A stretch of 64,000 bases of DNA from an uncultured Thermoguttaceae bacterium (GTDB taxonomy: Bacteria > Planctomycetota > Planctomycetia > Pirellulales > Thermoguttaceae): NCBI GenBank assembly GCA_938084835.1, contig CALKER010000006.1, positions 806,001 to 870,000 of the forward strand, read 5' to 3'. The translations under genes were made by a program, and so were the position numbers. Below the pieces are notes generated by a model. That model saw nothing but the letters and a program-made list of their open reading frames with translations. It had not been told where the DNA came from and made no database searches. Of the stretch, positions 38,551 through 48,100 are shown in pieces; position 1 is the stretch's first letter, and the number at the start of each line of letters is the position of its first letter.

Positions 38551-39823
38551 CGAAAGGCACCCTTTCATTCAACCGGGAACCGATTCCGCTGTAATGATTG
38601 CTGCGCAAACAGCGCGATTTTGAATGCGGATCTCTTAAATCGAACGCTACTTTCGAGGGGATAGCGATACCTAATTTGTTAGATTTAGCCAGCTCAAAGC
38701 CGACAAATTTGAATGCCAGCCGAAATGTTTCTCAAGTTTCCGATTATTTTGCTTGGGGGCCAGTTAGGCATTTTAAGTTGGACAGCCACGAAGTCCGGGA
38801 GTAAGTTGCACCTTCATTCCGGGGCTTTTCACGGCAGGCAGCCCGACGCGAGCGCACTCTTTTCCCATCTTTCTAACCCATATCTTAGTCGGGAGTATCG
38901 GAAAGGGCTAATTCCTACTATCATAGGGGCCCCTCGGGCTTATGCCTTCTGTCCTTTCGGGTTGGCTCTTCACCCCCAAGGTCCGAAATTAATGTCGGTA
39001 ATTTTCGTCTGCATTAAAAATCCACCCTTTCAACTCACGGATTGAAACTCCCTCGTCATAAGGCTCTATTTTGTCATACGGGCTTCCATCATAAGGATTC
39101 ATTTTGTCATATGGGCTTCGCCAGGCGTGGAAAAACATACAGACAATAGTGGTAAAAGGCCACCATCGGCGGAAGCTAACTACCGTCCCGTGGTTCAGAC
39201 TATCCGCGGACACCGCGGTATTTAAGTTAGGATTTCGCGTGGCACTGCCCGTTTGAGCTTGCTGCAGCGCTTGGTCCAGGAACCTGATCCGTAGCTCTCT
39301 AGCAGGTGCAACTCCTCCGCTTCTCGAGATTCTTATACGTCTACGTCTCAAACTCGGCTGCCGGCCCAAGGGCAACTCATTGGGGCTTAAGCCCGACCGG
39401 GACTGAGCTCGGAGCGTGTTAAGTGGAAATACCCGACAATTGGTCGTCGTTTTCGACGGGGCCGTTTCGACACCGAAATAAAAGCCTCCCTTAATCCCCC
39501 GGCACTACTTCCCCTTGAATTGCGAAGTGGGATGGGGCAGCCAAAGGTCCCTTGGTTCCTCCATCGAGGGTTACAGGAAGACCTTCGTCAACTTTCCAAG
39601 TTCGAGAACCTTGGTTCACCCGGTATGGGATTGGCAACGTTTCACCTCAAATGGAGAGAACTCTCTGGGAACTGGCGATAAAAGCTCATCCCAGAAGCGG
39701 CGGCGAGACACGAAAAAACTCAGATGACTTGGGGGTAGGTGATCATTGTTTCAGTATCCACATAAGAGAGTAGTCGCAGCAAAATTTACGACCTCTTGCT
39801 CAAGAGAAGGCCAAAACGGGAGG
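38551..39823. other. long spacer with a 33-bp tandem repeat
   Basis: About 1.27 kb. A minus-strand frame at 38989-39375 contains the repeat SPYDKMNPYDG/SPYDKIEPYDE but otherwise looks non-coding. No RNA gene recognised; a GGGGCCGTTTCGACACC stretch near 39458 vaguely recalls a tmRNA 5' end but no matching 3' part is present. Confidence 0.5.
39057..39122. repeat. 33-bp imperfect tandem repeat
   Basis: Two adjacent 33-bp units (39057-39089, 39090-39122), both starting CATAAGG and sharing ATTTTGTCATA and GGGCTTC. They keep an open minus-strand frame coding an 11-residue repeat, but the surrounding frame does not look like a real gene. Confidence 0.7.
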
Positions 39824-40714
39824 CTATTTGATCCAACGGATGCTGCGAACGACGATTGGCTCCACTGGGGTACATTGAAGCTGGTCAGTATCTTGAATCG
39901 GCACATTCGCGATTTTGTCCACCACCTCCATTCCCTGAACTACCTTCCCGAACACGCAGTAACCGTAGTCCTCTGCCTGCACTTGGGCCAGGTTGCCGGG
40001 GCTTGCGCCGCTTCGTTCCAACTGGGGATCAAAAGCTGGGTTGTCCTTAACATTGATAAAAAACACGCTCGTGGCGCTATGGGGGTCATTAGGATCACGA
40101 TACATGGCGACCGTGCCGCGCGTGTTTTTTAGCCCATTGTGAGCCTCGTTGAAAATGGGTGGGCCTGGCTTGACAGGCTCTCCGTTGGTTCTGATAGCGC
40201 CTGCTACAATGACCGCTCGCGGGAAGACTTGATGCACAATCGTCTGATCGTAAGCGCCTCGTTCGACATAGCCGAGGAAGTTTTCTACGGTGATGGGCGC
40301 TTTCTGACGATCCAGTTCGATCCGGAAGGACCCGTAGTTGGTATCCACTTGAACAATAGGGTTCGGCACGGTGGATGACGGACGACCACTTTCCACCAAC
40401 GTAGGAAAACCTAAGGCCGGCATTGAGGATGCCTCCTGTGGTCCAGTTGTTACGGCCGGCGGAGAACCCTCAATTCCAGGGGCGGCCAGTCTCGGTGGTG
40501 GGGCGGCTTTTTCGTCACCCGGGGTTGTTGCAGGATCGCCGGTCTCGTTGACACCGGACGGCGATGTTGATGAATCCGCCGCGGGCATCGGTTCTGGTTG
40601 TTTCCCGCATCCGATTACTGGGGGCAAGACGAGGGCTGCAAAGAGGTAAACAGTCCAAAGGCGCCACGTTACTGCCAAAATGCCGAGCCTTGCAAATCGG
40701 ATTTTACCCCCCAT
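39824..40714 (-). CDS. cyclophilin-type peptidyl-prolyl isomerase lipoprotein
   Basis: 296 residues. Signal peptide with lipobox VIGC at 33-36 (Cys36), so it is likely a lipoprotein facing the periplasm. A Pro/Ser/Thr-rich linker (40-115) leads to a cyclophilin domain of about 175 residues: VDTNYGSFRIELDRQKAPIT, NFLGYVERGAYDQTIVHQVF, RGTVAMYRDPNDPHSATSVF and a final VFGKVVQGMEVVDKI. Cyclophilins catalyse proline isomerisation in protein folding. The Arg of the usual FHR active-site motif appears changed (IVHQVF in place of FHRVI), so the catalytic arginine seems lost; activity may be low. It stands between the secretin-module gene and a Nudix gene on the same strand. Confidence 0.9.
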   Translation of the reverse strand: MGGKIRFARLGILAVTWRLWTVYLFAALVLPPVIGCGKQPEPMPAADSSTSPSGVNETGDPATTPGDEKAAPPPRLAAPGIEGSPPAVTTGPQEASSMPALGFPTLVESGRPSSTVPNPIVQVDTNYGSFRIELDRQKAPITVENFLGYVERGAYDQTIVHQVFPRAVIVAGAIRTNGEPVKPGPPIFNEAHNGLKNTRGTVAMYRDPNDPHSATSVFFINVKDNPAFDPQLERSGASPGNLAQVQAEDYGYCVFGKVVQGMEVVDKIANVPIQDTDQLQCTPVEPIVVRSIRWIK

Positions 40715-40972
40715 GATTTGGTCCCCGCTCCTCGCGAGTCAATTCTGCTGGGATGTTAGGCACTAACTAGGACGATTGGGCTTTTGGCAAAAACGCAATT
40801 GAGCGATTTTTAGGTAGCAAAATATTCCGCTGCTTTGTAATGCAAACTCTCGTGATGCAAACTTTATGCATGCCTTTGGACTCGGGGCTCGAACTGTACT
40901 AAAGAATTCCCCCGGTGCAATTATTTGACCCTCCGGTTCACGTGCTTCGCCAGGGGGATTGGAATCCATCGT

Positions 40973-41497
40973 CTAGCCCTTTCCCCCGGAGTTCTCTCGC
41001 GTAAGTTTGCGCCGATTTTTTATCCACTCCTCCAATACGGCTAGCGCCACGAAGTTAGCGGGTGGAAACTTGAGCTCTCTTAGGCAGTGAATCGGCACCC
41101 ATCGAAACGGTGAGGGACGGTCGACCGGTAAAGGGGTTTCCGGCGCGACGGTGCTGCCGTCCCACCCAAGAAAGTTTGGTAGGCTTTCGCGCGGGAGCTC
41201 GGCCAGCAAAAAGTGTATTCGCTGTGGACCACGCGTAGCCATTTGGTCGACTACGCATGCGACGGTGGCCGCGGTGACCTTTAAACCAGTTTCCTCTTCA
41301 CACTCTCGAATAGCAGCTTCTTCTGGCGACTCTCCTGGCTGAATCTTGCCCCCGGGAAATTCCCAAAAGCCGCCCCACGCAGTCGTAGTAGGGCGGCGTC
41401 GTGCCAGAACGTTTCCTTCGCAATAAATGATCAATACCGCAATCTGCTCGGGCGTGCGTTGGTCCGACTCGTGTCCTTGGAGGGGATCTCCTTTCAC
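40973..41497 (-). CDS. MutT-type Nudix hydrolase
   Basis: 174 residues with a GTG start at 41497, supported by GGAGG 8 nt upstream. A complete Nudix box lies at 50-72: Gly50, Glu56, Arg64-Glu65, Glu68-Glu69, Gly71, matching GX5EX7REUXEEXGU. The N-terminal beta strand IAVLIIYCEGNVLARRRP and WGGFWEFPGGK are as in MutT/8-oxo-dGTP pyrophosphohydrolases; the C-terminal WVP and EL-FPPAN segments also fit that subgroup. It probably sanitises oxidised nucleotides, or hydrolyses a related nucleoside diphosphate linked substrate. The first 17 residues are a non-conserved extension. Confidence 0.9.
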   Translation of the reverse strand: MKGDPLQGHESDQRTPEQIAVLIIYCEGNVLARRRPTTTAWGGFWEFPGGKIQPGESPEEAAIRECEEETGLKVTAATVACVVDQMATRGPQRIHFLLAELPRESLPNFLGWDGSTVAPETPLPVDRPSPFRWVPIHCLRELKFPPANFVALAVLEEWIKNRRKLTRENSGGKG

Positions 41498-41905
41498 AGG
41501 AATATCCTCCGTCTATAGAGGTAAAAAGGTAACGATACTGTCGGGGAAGGGCCAAGTTGAATTCCAATCCCCTGGCATTTGCAGTTCAACGGGCATGCCA
41601 GTTCTAGGAGTTTCGGGAGCAAACACTTCATAAGCTTTTCGCGCTCGACTTCGCAAGCCTTGTGCCCCACCTCCGACACCTGTCTGAATTTCCGATCAAC
41701 TGATATATCGCTGTAGAACCGAGCTTTTTCATAGGGCAATTACTATTGGAGACCCTGGGTATGAAGATCTGAAGTGGGGAGGCCCCGCTTGGGGGGATCC
41801 GCTCTAAAGGGAAGCGCTCAGCCAGGGCAATTTCCAACAGCCTTAAAACTCTGGCAGATTTTCTCTGACCCCAATCTTTAAGAGTCTTGGTAAGATCGTA
41901 CAAGG

Positions 41906-41982
41906 ATGCTTCGCTATCCGCGAAGAGGGGTTAGCGGAATCCCAGGTTTAAGCGATCAGTTATGAATGCTTCGCTATCCGCG
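41906..41982. repeat. 17-bp direct repeat pair, 60 bp apart
   Basis: ATGCTTCGCTATCCGCG is present exactly at 41906-41922 and 41966-41982. The unit contains a partial dyad (TTCG...CGAA around TATCCG in the first copy). Confidence 0.7.
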
Positions 41983-42117
41983 GAACGGGCTCCAACACGG
42001 TGGTCCGCTCAGGGGCAAGTTTTGTGTGTATTTTTTTCCGAAATATCCCCGCAAAAGCTCTGCATCAAGGAAGCAGAAGTGTGGCACGATCCGGACACAA
42101 ACTTTTTTATTGGCTGG

Positions 42118-42160
42118 GGTTACGTTTTTCGGATTGAGGGATTACGTTTTGCGGATTGAG
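42118..42160. repeat. 22-bp near-perfect tandem duplication
   Basis: Two adjacent copies of GGTTACGTTTTTCGGATTGAG (42118-42138) and GATTACGTTTTGCGGATTGAG (42140-42160), differing at two positions, about 130 bp before tgt. Confidence 0.75.
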
Positions 42161-42286
42161 TTTTTTGGTGGCAAAGTAGCGATCGGCTCGCATCTCGTCC
42201 AAAAAGGCATTGAGTTCGGCCTTTGGGCACACGTTTGCAGATAAGCGTTAGGGAACATCGAGCTCAAACCTCCAGCTACCATTTCC

Positions 42287-43513
42287 ATGCGCGATTCGGC
42301 CATGGGTGATCCAAGGGAAACCATCCTTTTTAGATTCGAGGTCCTGAGGTCAGATCCTCACACGCATGCCCGGGTGGGGCGGCTTACGACACCTCATGGG
42401 GATGTTGACACCCCTACATTTATGCCGGTGGGCAGTCGCGCCGCCATCAAAGGAGTTATGCCTGAGTTGGTGCGTCGCACCGGCACCCAAATGATTTTGT
42501 GCAACACCTACCATCTGATATTGCGACCTGGGGAGGAGGTGATAGCTCGCGTCGGGGGGCTCCACCGCTTTATGGGTTGGCATGGTCCGATCCTTACCGA
42601 TAGCGGAGGCTTTCAGATCTATAGCCTAGGCCAGCTTGTTGCGATCGATGACCGCGGAGTACGTTTCAGGTCGCATATCGACGGACAGCTGGTTGATCTT
42701 ACGCCGGAGCGGGCTGTGGAGGTCCAACAGGTGTTTGGAAGTGATATTGCCATGGTGCTGGATCACGTGGTTCCTCTCCCGGAGGAACCGCACCGGGTCG
42801 AAGAGGCGACGAAGCGCACGGTGGCTTGGGCGGCTCGGGCCCGGAAGGTGCAGTCTCCCGGTCAAACCCTTTTCGGCATCGTGCAAGGCGGGCTCGATCT
42901 CAAGCTTCGACACTGGTGCCTGGAGGAGCTGGTCCGCTTAGACTTTGCCGGGTACGCCCTAGGAGGGCTTAGTGTGGGAGAACCACCGCAGGAAATGTAT
43001 CGGCTCGTTACGGAGCTTGGTCCGTGCATGCCAGAGCACAAGCCCCGCTATCTTATGGGGGTGGGTCTTCCCCAAGATATTGTTCGGGCCGTGGCCGCCG
43101 GTTTCGATATGTTCGATTGCGTGATTCCCACTCGAAATGGACGAAATGCCACCGCTTTTACTTCAAAGGGGCGGCTCCGACTGCGCAATAGGCGATACCG
43201 GTTGGATACCCGGCCAATTGAGCCGGGATGCCTCTGCCCCGCTTGCGCCGATGGCATGTTTAGCCGAGCGTATATCCGTCATTTGTTTTTGACGGGTGAA
43301 CTCCTTGGGCCGGTGTTAGTTTCGCTTCATAATGTTTACTATTATCAGAAATTATTAGCTCAATGCCGGGCAGCAGTCGCGCGGGGTACCTTCCGTCAAT
43401 TTGCGAAAGAGACAATCGAGCAATTGGCCGCAGAAACAGAAGAAATTTCGGACCCTGCCGATGCGGAGGGGCCAGCTCTTGGTCGGCGTAACGCGGCCGA
43501 CGAAGACTCATGA
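42287..43513 (+). CDS. tgt: queuine tRNA-ribosyltransferase
   Basis: 408 residues. The Tgt TIM barrel is complete: DTPTFMPVGSRAAIKG, the active-site segment LTDSGGFQ at 103-110 with Asp105 in the position of the general acid, and FDCVIPTRNGRNA near 276 with the nucleophile Asp. A zinc site follows, CLCPAC at about 315-320 and a later His in IRHLFLTGE. It exchanges guanine 34 of GUN-anticodon tRNAs for preQ1 or queuine; the tRNA-His(GTG) gene in this window is one such substrate. ATG 42302 is an equally possible start. It heads the tgt-yajC-secDF cluster common in bacteria, though the spacers are long here. Confidence 0.97.
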   Translation: MRDSAMGDPRETILFRFEVLRSDPHTHARVGRLTTPHGDVDTPTFMPVGSRAAIKGVMPELVRRTGTQMILCNTYHLILRPGEEVIARVGGLHRFMGWHGPILTDSGGFQIYSLGQLVAIDDRGVRFRSHIDGQLVDLTPERAVEVQQVFGSDIAMVLDHVVPLPEEPHRVEEATKRTVAWAARARKVQSPGQTLFGIVQGGLDLKLRHWCLEELVRLDFAGYALGGLSVGEPPQEMYRLVTELGPCMPEHKPRYLMGVGLPQDIVRAVAAGFDMFDCVIPTRNGRNATAFTSKGRLRLRNRRYRLDTRPIEPGCLCPACADGMFSRAYIRHLFLTGELLGPVLVSLHNVYYYQKLLAQCRAAVARGTFRQFAKETIEQLAAETEEISDPADAEGPALGRRNAADEDS

Positions 43514-44147
43514 CTTTTTTGGTGACTGGCTCTGAGCCTAGAGCTCTTCGTCCCACAATCGCGGTTTCGGAGTGGCGGGGTCAGTCTTGTTCCCAATTTT
43601 CTGATACCGTACATTAGACAGTCACGGCGTCTCGCGTCCCGCAGGAGGTATCCGCCCGAGATTGAAGTGCCACTTCCCATTCAAGTGGGGGTGCAGTTAC
43701 CGCCTTTTTTGGGGTTAAAGACTCGCTCTTTAGGGGCGGTTGGTGGGACGGACGGGACCCAGGCCCAGGCGGGAGTTTTTGCCAAGACCTTCGGACAATT
43801 TGGGATGCCCTCTACCAAGCATGTGGCAGCGTTTTACCAGGTCTCCGTTGTGCAGTGTCCGGGGAGTTCTTGACTCGGGCCGAAAGATGGATTGATTGCC
43901 TCCCAGTTCCGTACAAAACACCTTGCGAGTCGAAAAGCCCGTCGGGAGGCTCGGCTACCAAGCCCTCAAAAGTTACTTTCGGGATGCCAGAATAACAGAG
44001 AATTTGTGTCTCCTAGCTCGCCCCTGAGCAATCGGTTCATAAGTTTGGGCCGCGGTCGATTGTCGACGCTTGTTGGGGGTTAACCAAGCGCACAAAAAAC
44101 CGGAAAGCGTCGAAAACCTCAAACTTTTTGCACAACAAGTGATTTCT
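43514..44147. other. spacer between tgt and yajC
   Basis: About 630 bases. No gene, RNA or convincing terminator seen. Confidence 0.45.
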
Positions 44148-44549
44148 ATGCACGATTTCCAACCTCTGATCAAATCGTTCTCCGCTGTCAGCCCTTTTTT
44201 GGCTCAGCAGCAAGCTCAGGGGGGAGATTCTCCGGGCTTGTTCAGTTTGATATGGCCGATTCTGGCCATTGTCTTTTTGTTTTGGCTTCTACTGATTCGC
44301 CCCCAACAAAAAGAGCGCGCAAGAATGGCTCAAATGTTGGCCAATTTGAAGAAGAACGATCGAGTGCTGACTATCGGGGGCATTTACGGGGTGGTGGTCA
44401 ACATACGTCGCGAAGCAGACGAGGTCACTCTCAAGGTGGATGACCATGCGAATGTAAAGATTAAAGTGAGTTTGGGGGCCATTGCCCGGGTACTCGGTGA
44501 AGAAGCGGAAGCGGGCGAGTCCCAAGAGAAAAAGGGGGCGTCTTCGTGA
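44148..44549 (+). CDS. yajC: preprotein translocase accessory protein YajC
   Basis: 133 residues from ATG 44148 (an in-frame ATG at 44070 would add 26 residues not seen in the family). One transmembrane helix (LIWPILAIVFLFWLLLI) precedes the family signature RPQQKERARMAQMLANLKKN and the beta-rich domain VLTIGGIYGVVVNIRREADE with LKVDDHANVKIKVSLGAIAR. YajC associates with SecDF and the Sec channel and is dispensable in E. coli. The ribosome site is weak. It lies just before secDF in the usual order, 570 nt upstream. Confidence 0.95.
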   Translation: MHDFQPLIKSFSAVSPFLAQQQAQGGDSPGLFSLIWPILAIVFLFWLLLIRPQQKERARMAQMLANLKKNDRVLTIGGIYGVVVNIRREADEVTLKVDDHANVKIKVSLGAIARVLGEEAEAGESQEKKGASS

Positions 44550-45119
44550 GGTTCAGTCCCGCTAAAGAAAGGATTCCTAAAAAATGCTATGGAGGAACAT
44601 AAGCTTGGCGCCAATCCCCTCAGGAACGGGGTTTTCGATCTGATTCCTCTATCGGGTTTCGCGGCAGTTGGCACCGGGGAGTTCCTCAGGGCAAGAGAAA
44701 ATCGACTGAAAAATCCGAGCAGGCCTTTTGAGCCGGCAGTAAGCGCTACCTCTTTCGAGTCAGCAATCAGCGGCTTGGGCGACGGGGTAGCTTCCAATAC
44801 GGCAAACACAGTTAAAGTGACGTACGAATTTTGCGGGAAATTGAGAACTCTTTGTTAAGAGCGATCTGCGATGCCCGGCTGGCAAGCACGAATCGTTTGC
44901 CTCTGACAGATTAATGCTCTTGCGGCACGGAAGAGGGTAGTCTTTAGGCAACTCCGATTGTCCGTGGGATTATCAAGGTCTGGGTTACCGGGGAACAGCA
45001 AGCGCGAGTGCCCGGCGGCTAATGATGGGCAGGTAAGTAAGAAAGTTGAGGAATAAGTGAACGTTTGCCGAATTAGTTTGGGCATTTCCGGCAAAGTTAG
45101 GAAGAACCATTATTAGGCG
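44550..45119. other. spacer between yajC and secDF
   Basis: About 570 bases. One plus-strand frame (44589-44858) has a start but no family resemblance; I treat it as chance. Nothing else recognised. Confidence 0.45.
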
Positions 45120-48100
45120 ATGATTGGAAAAATCACTCAGCCAGGACAAAGCGCCTGTTATCGTAAGAACGGAAATTTGGAGCAAGAAGACGGTAGCGGG
45201 GCTTGGCCCAACGAAACTATGAACGTGTGGAAAATGACAGGGTTACTTTATTCAGGAACATGCAATTCAGGAACACGCAGGTGCGTTTCGCTCGGGCTTT
45301 TGGCCTTAGCTTCGCTACTGGTGGGGGTGAGTTCCACATTCTGGAACGCACGTGCCGGTTGTCCACCCGAGATTACCCTATCAGCCCTGCCTTTTGATGT
45401 TTACGCATCTGGTCAGAACGTTCTCCCAGCTGGTGCGACGGGAATTCAGTCGGCCACCCAGGAGGTTGTTGCGAATTCTCCTTTAGGAGGTCCGCAGGAA
45501 CAGAAGGAGACTTTCCCGGATGCGGTCTCCGAAGAGGCCCGGTCGCCCGTGCCGAAGCCGGAGGCCCCGAAAACTCCCTTTGCAGATCTCGGGGAAACAT
45601 CCGGATCGGACGGGCCTATTTCGGAATCGACGCTGCCACTGGCGGTCACCGTCCCGGTTGTTTCGCAAGTGCCGACATCTTCCCCTAGTTCATCCGAAGG
45701 CAAGGAGGGAACGACCCAGCTTGAGGCGGAATCCTCGGCGCAGAATGCCTTAGCTTCCGGTTCTGAGGCCCTTGCGCCTCCTGCTCAAGGTGGCGCCACA
45801 CAAGGGGTTGGGGGGGACTATCCGGCGGTGGCAACTCCTTTTGCTGGGGGGCGTCAACAAGCTGGTGATATTCGTCAATCGGTTTGGTTGCGGCTGTTAG
45901 TCGTCGTTTTGGTGCTGGTGCTGGGTTTGGGTCTTGCGCGCGTGCTAGCCGTGCAGTGGAGGCTTCCTGAATTCGAAAGCAGGTTGGCCATTGTCCTGTT
46001 AAGTTTTTTTGGGGCTGTGGCGATTGTGGTGATGGGTTGGCCCCCTCGTCAAGGCATTGACCTCCGAGGTGGAGTCATCCTTGTTTACGAAATTGAAGAT
46101 CGGCCGGTGGAGACCTCTGCAGGTACGGAGGAAGTCGGACCGGCACAAGTTGATATGGATAAATTGGTTCAGGCAATTAGCCGGCGAGTCAACCCAGGAG
46201 GTGTGCTGGAGGTGACCATTCGGCCTTTGGGCGAGAACCAACTGGAGGTCATCATCCCAGAGGCAGACCGTGAGGAAGTGGAACGGATCAAGCGAAAAAT
46301 CTCCTCGGCCGGAACGCTGGAATTCCGAATTTTGGCCAATAACCGTGACCATCAGGCGCTCATCGAACAAGCTTTAGCCCGCGAGGACAAGGTCCTTCGG
46401 GATGCTGAAGGAAATATTTTGGCCTGGTGGGTACCGATTGCACGGGGCCAGGAGGGCAACTTCCCCTATCCGGAGATCGCCACGCGGAAGCGGGTGGACC
46501 CAAAAACTAAATACGAGTTTACAGAGGTTTTGGTAGTTAAAGACCCCTTTGACGTGACGGGTGGTTACCTTGTGCATGCGGCTCCGGGGTTTGACCGCAC
46601 CGGGTCCCCGGCCGTGTTCTTCACATTCAACTCCGAAGGGGGTATGAGATTTGGCGGCCTCACTGGCAACAATCTTCCCGAAGCCGGCCAAGTGGAATTC
46701 ACGAGAAAGTTGGGGATCATCCTTGACGGATATCTTTACTCGGCCCCGGCCATTCGGGATACGATCTTCACTCACGGCGAAATTACCGGGCGATTTACTC
46801 GCGAAGAGGTGCAGGACCTTGTTGATGTCTTAAATGCCGGGAGCCTTCCCGCGCGACTTTCCGAACAACCGGTCAGCGAATTAGTGATCGGGCCCACGCT
46901 TGGTCGGGACACTGTTCGCCGCAGTATTTGGGCCATGTTGGTGTCGGCGGTGCTAGTGTGTGCCTTTATGATCACTTATTACCGTTTTGGCGGTCTCGTG
47001 GCTTGCTGGGGATTGCTCCAGACGGTGCTACTTATCCTTGCGTTGATGATATCCATCCGGGCGGCCTTCACGTTGCCAGGATTTGCCGGTTTGGTGTTAA
47101 CTTTAGGTATGGCCGTTGACGCTAATGTGCTGATTTACGAACGAATTCGGGAAGAATTGGAGAAGGGGGCATCACTGCGAATGGCTATTCGCAACGGTTT
47201 CGACCGGGCAAGATCGGCGATTGTGGACGCTAATCTCACCACGCTGATTACAGCCACCGTACTGTACGTGATCGGCCGGGACCAGATCCGTGGGTTTGCC
47301 GTCACGTTGTGGCTGGGGGTGGTGGTGAGCATGTTTGCCATGCTTTACAGCTGCCGGGTGATCATTGAGTTGGCGGAAAGGCTACGATGGATCACGCGAC
47401 TGAGTATGCTCAGGCTTATTGGCACTCCGAATATCTCCTTCATGCAGAAATCGCCGGTGGCGGTGGGCATCTCTCTTGCCCTCATTGTGCTCGGTCTTAT
47501 TGCTGTCTTCGCGCGCGGGAAAGGATTGTTGGATATTGATTTCACTGGGGGAGTGTCGATCGAGGTGGAGTTTATTGAGCCGCAGGACATCGGGCAGCTT
47601 CGAGCTAAACTCAGCTCGCCCGAGGTAGGCTTGATGGACTTGGCGATTAGCGATGTTCGTCGACTTGACGATCCGGTGCCGGGCCGACATTTCATCATCA
47701 ACACATCCGGGGTTCGGGGGATGGATCCAAACGCTCCCCCTTCGGAAGTTTTTGCTGAGGTTCAGCGGCGTTTGAAGGAGGTGTTCGGTAAGCAGCTAGC
47801 CCATTACTCGCTGAGTTACACAATTATTACTGAAGGGCAGGCCAGCTCGCGCAAAGTGCCGGGGGGTAAAGCCGAAAGTCCTAACGGCTCAGTGCCGAAA
47901 ACCGGTCTCGCGGTTAAGCCTGGAGACTTTCGGTGGCATGGAATCTTGGCCCTTACCCTGCCCACTTTGGCCGCAGGGGGGGAAACTGGTACTTCAGCGA
48001 AAGATGGTATTGAGGTTGGGGAAAATTCTCAGGTAACTCCGGAGAAATCACACCAAGGCGTTCAGGCGGTTATCAATCCCCCTTCGTATGTGGCTAAGGA

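Larger units (their letters stand above)
41498..42286. other. spacer between Nudix and tgt with two repeat pairs
   Basis: About 790 bases between divergent genes. No protein gene. It carries two pairs of short direct repeats (41906-41982 and 42118-42160), listed separately. Promoters of both genes should lie here but I cannot single out a convincing one. Confidence 0.5.

Noticed and set aside
38989..39375. A 128-codon minus frame holding the 11-residue repeat
   Set aside because: The part outside the repeat looks like chance sequence; kept only as a repeat finding.
39458..39474. A tmRNA-like 5' end (GGGGCCGTTTCGACACC)
   Set aside because: No partner 3' acceptor half, TTCGA T-arm or tag-coding region follows within 400 bases.
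44589..44858. A 89-codon frame between yajC and secDF
   Set aside because: No ribosome site of note and no similarity that I recognise; other frames in the spacer are equally long.
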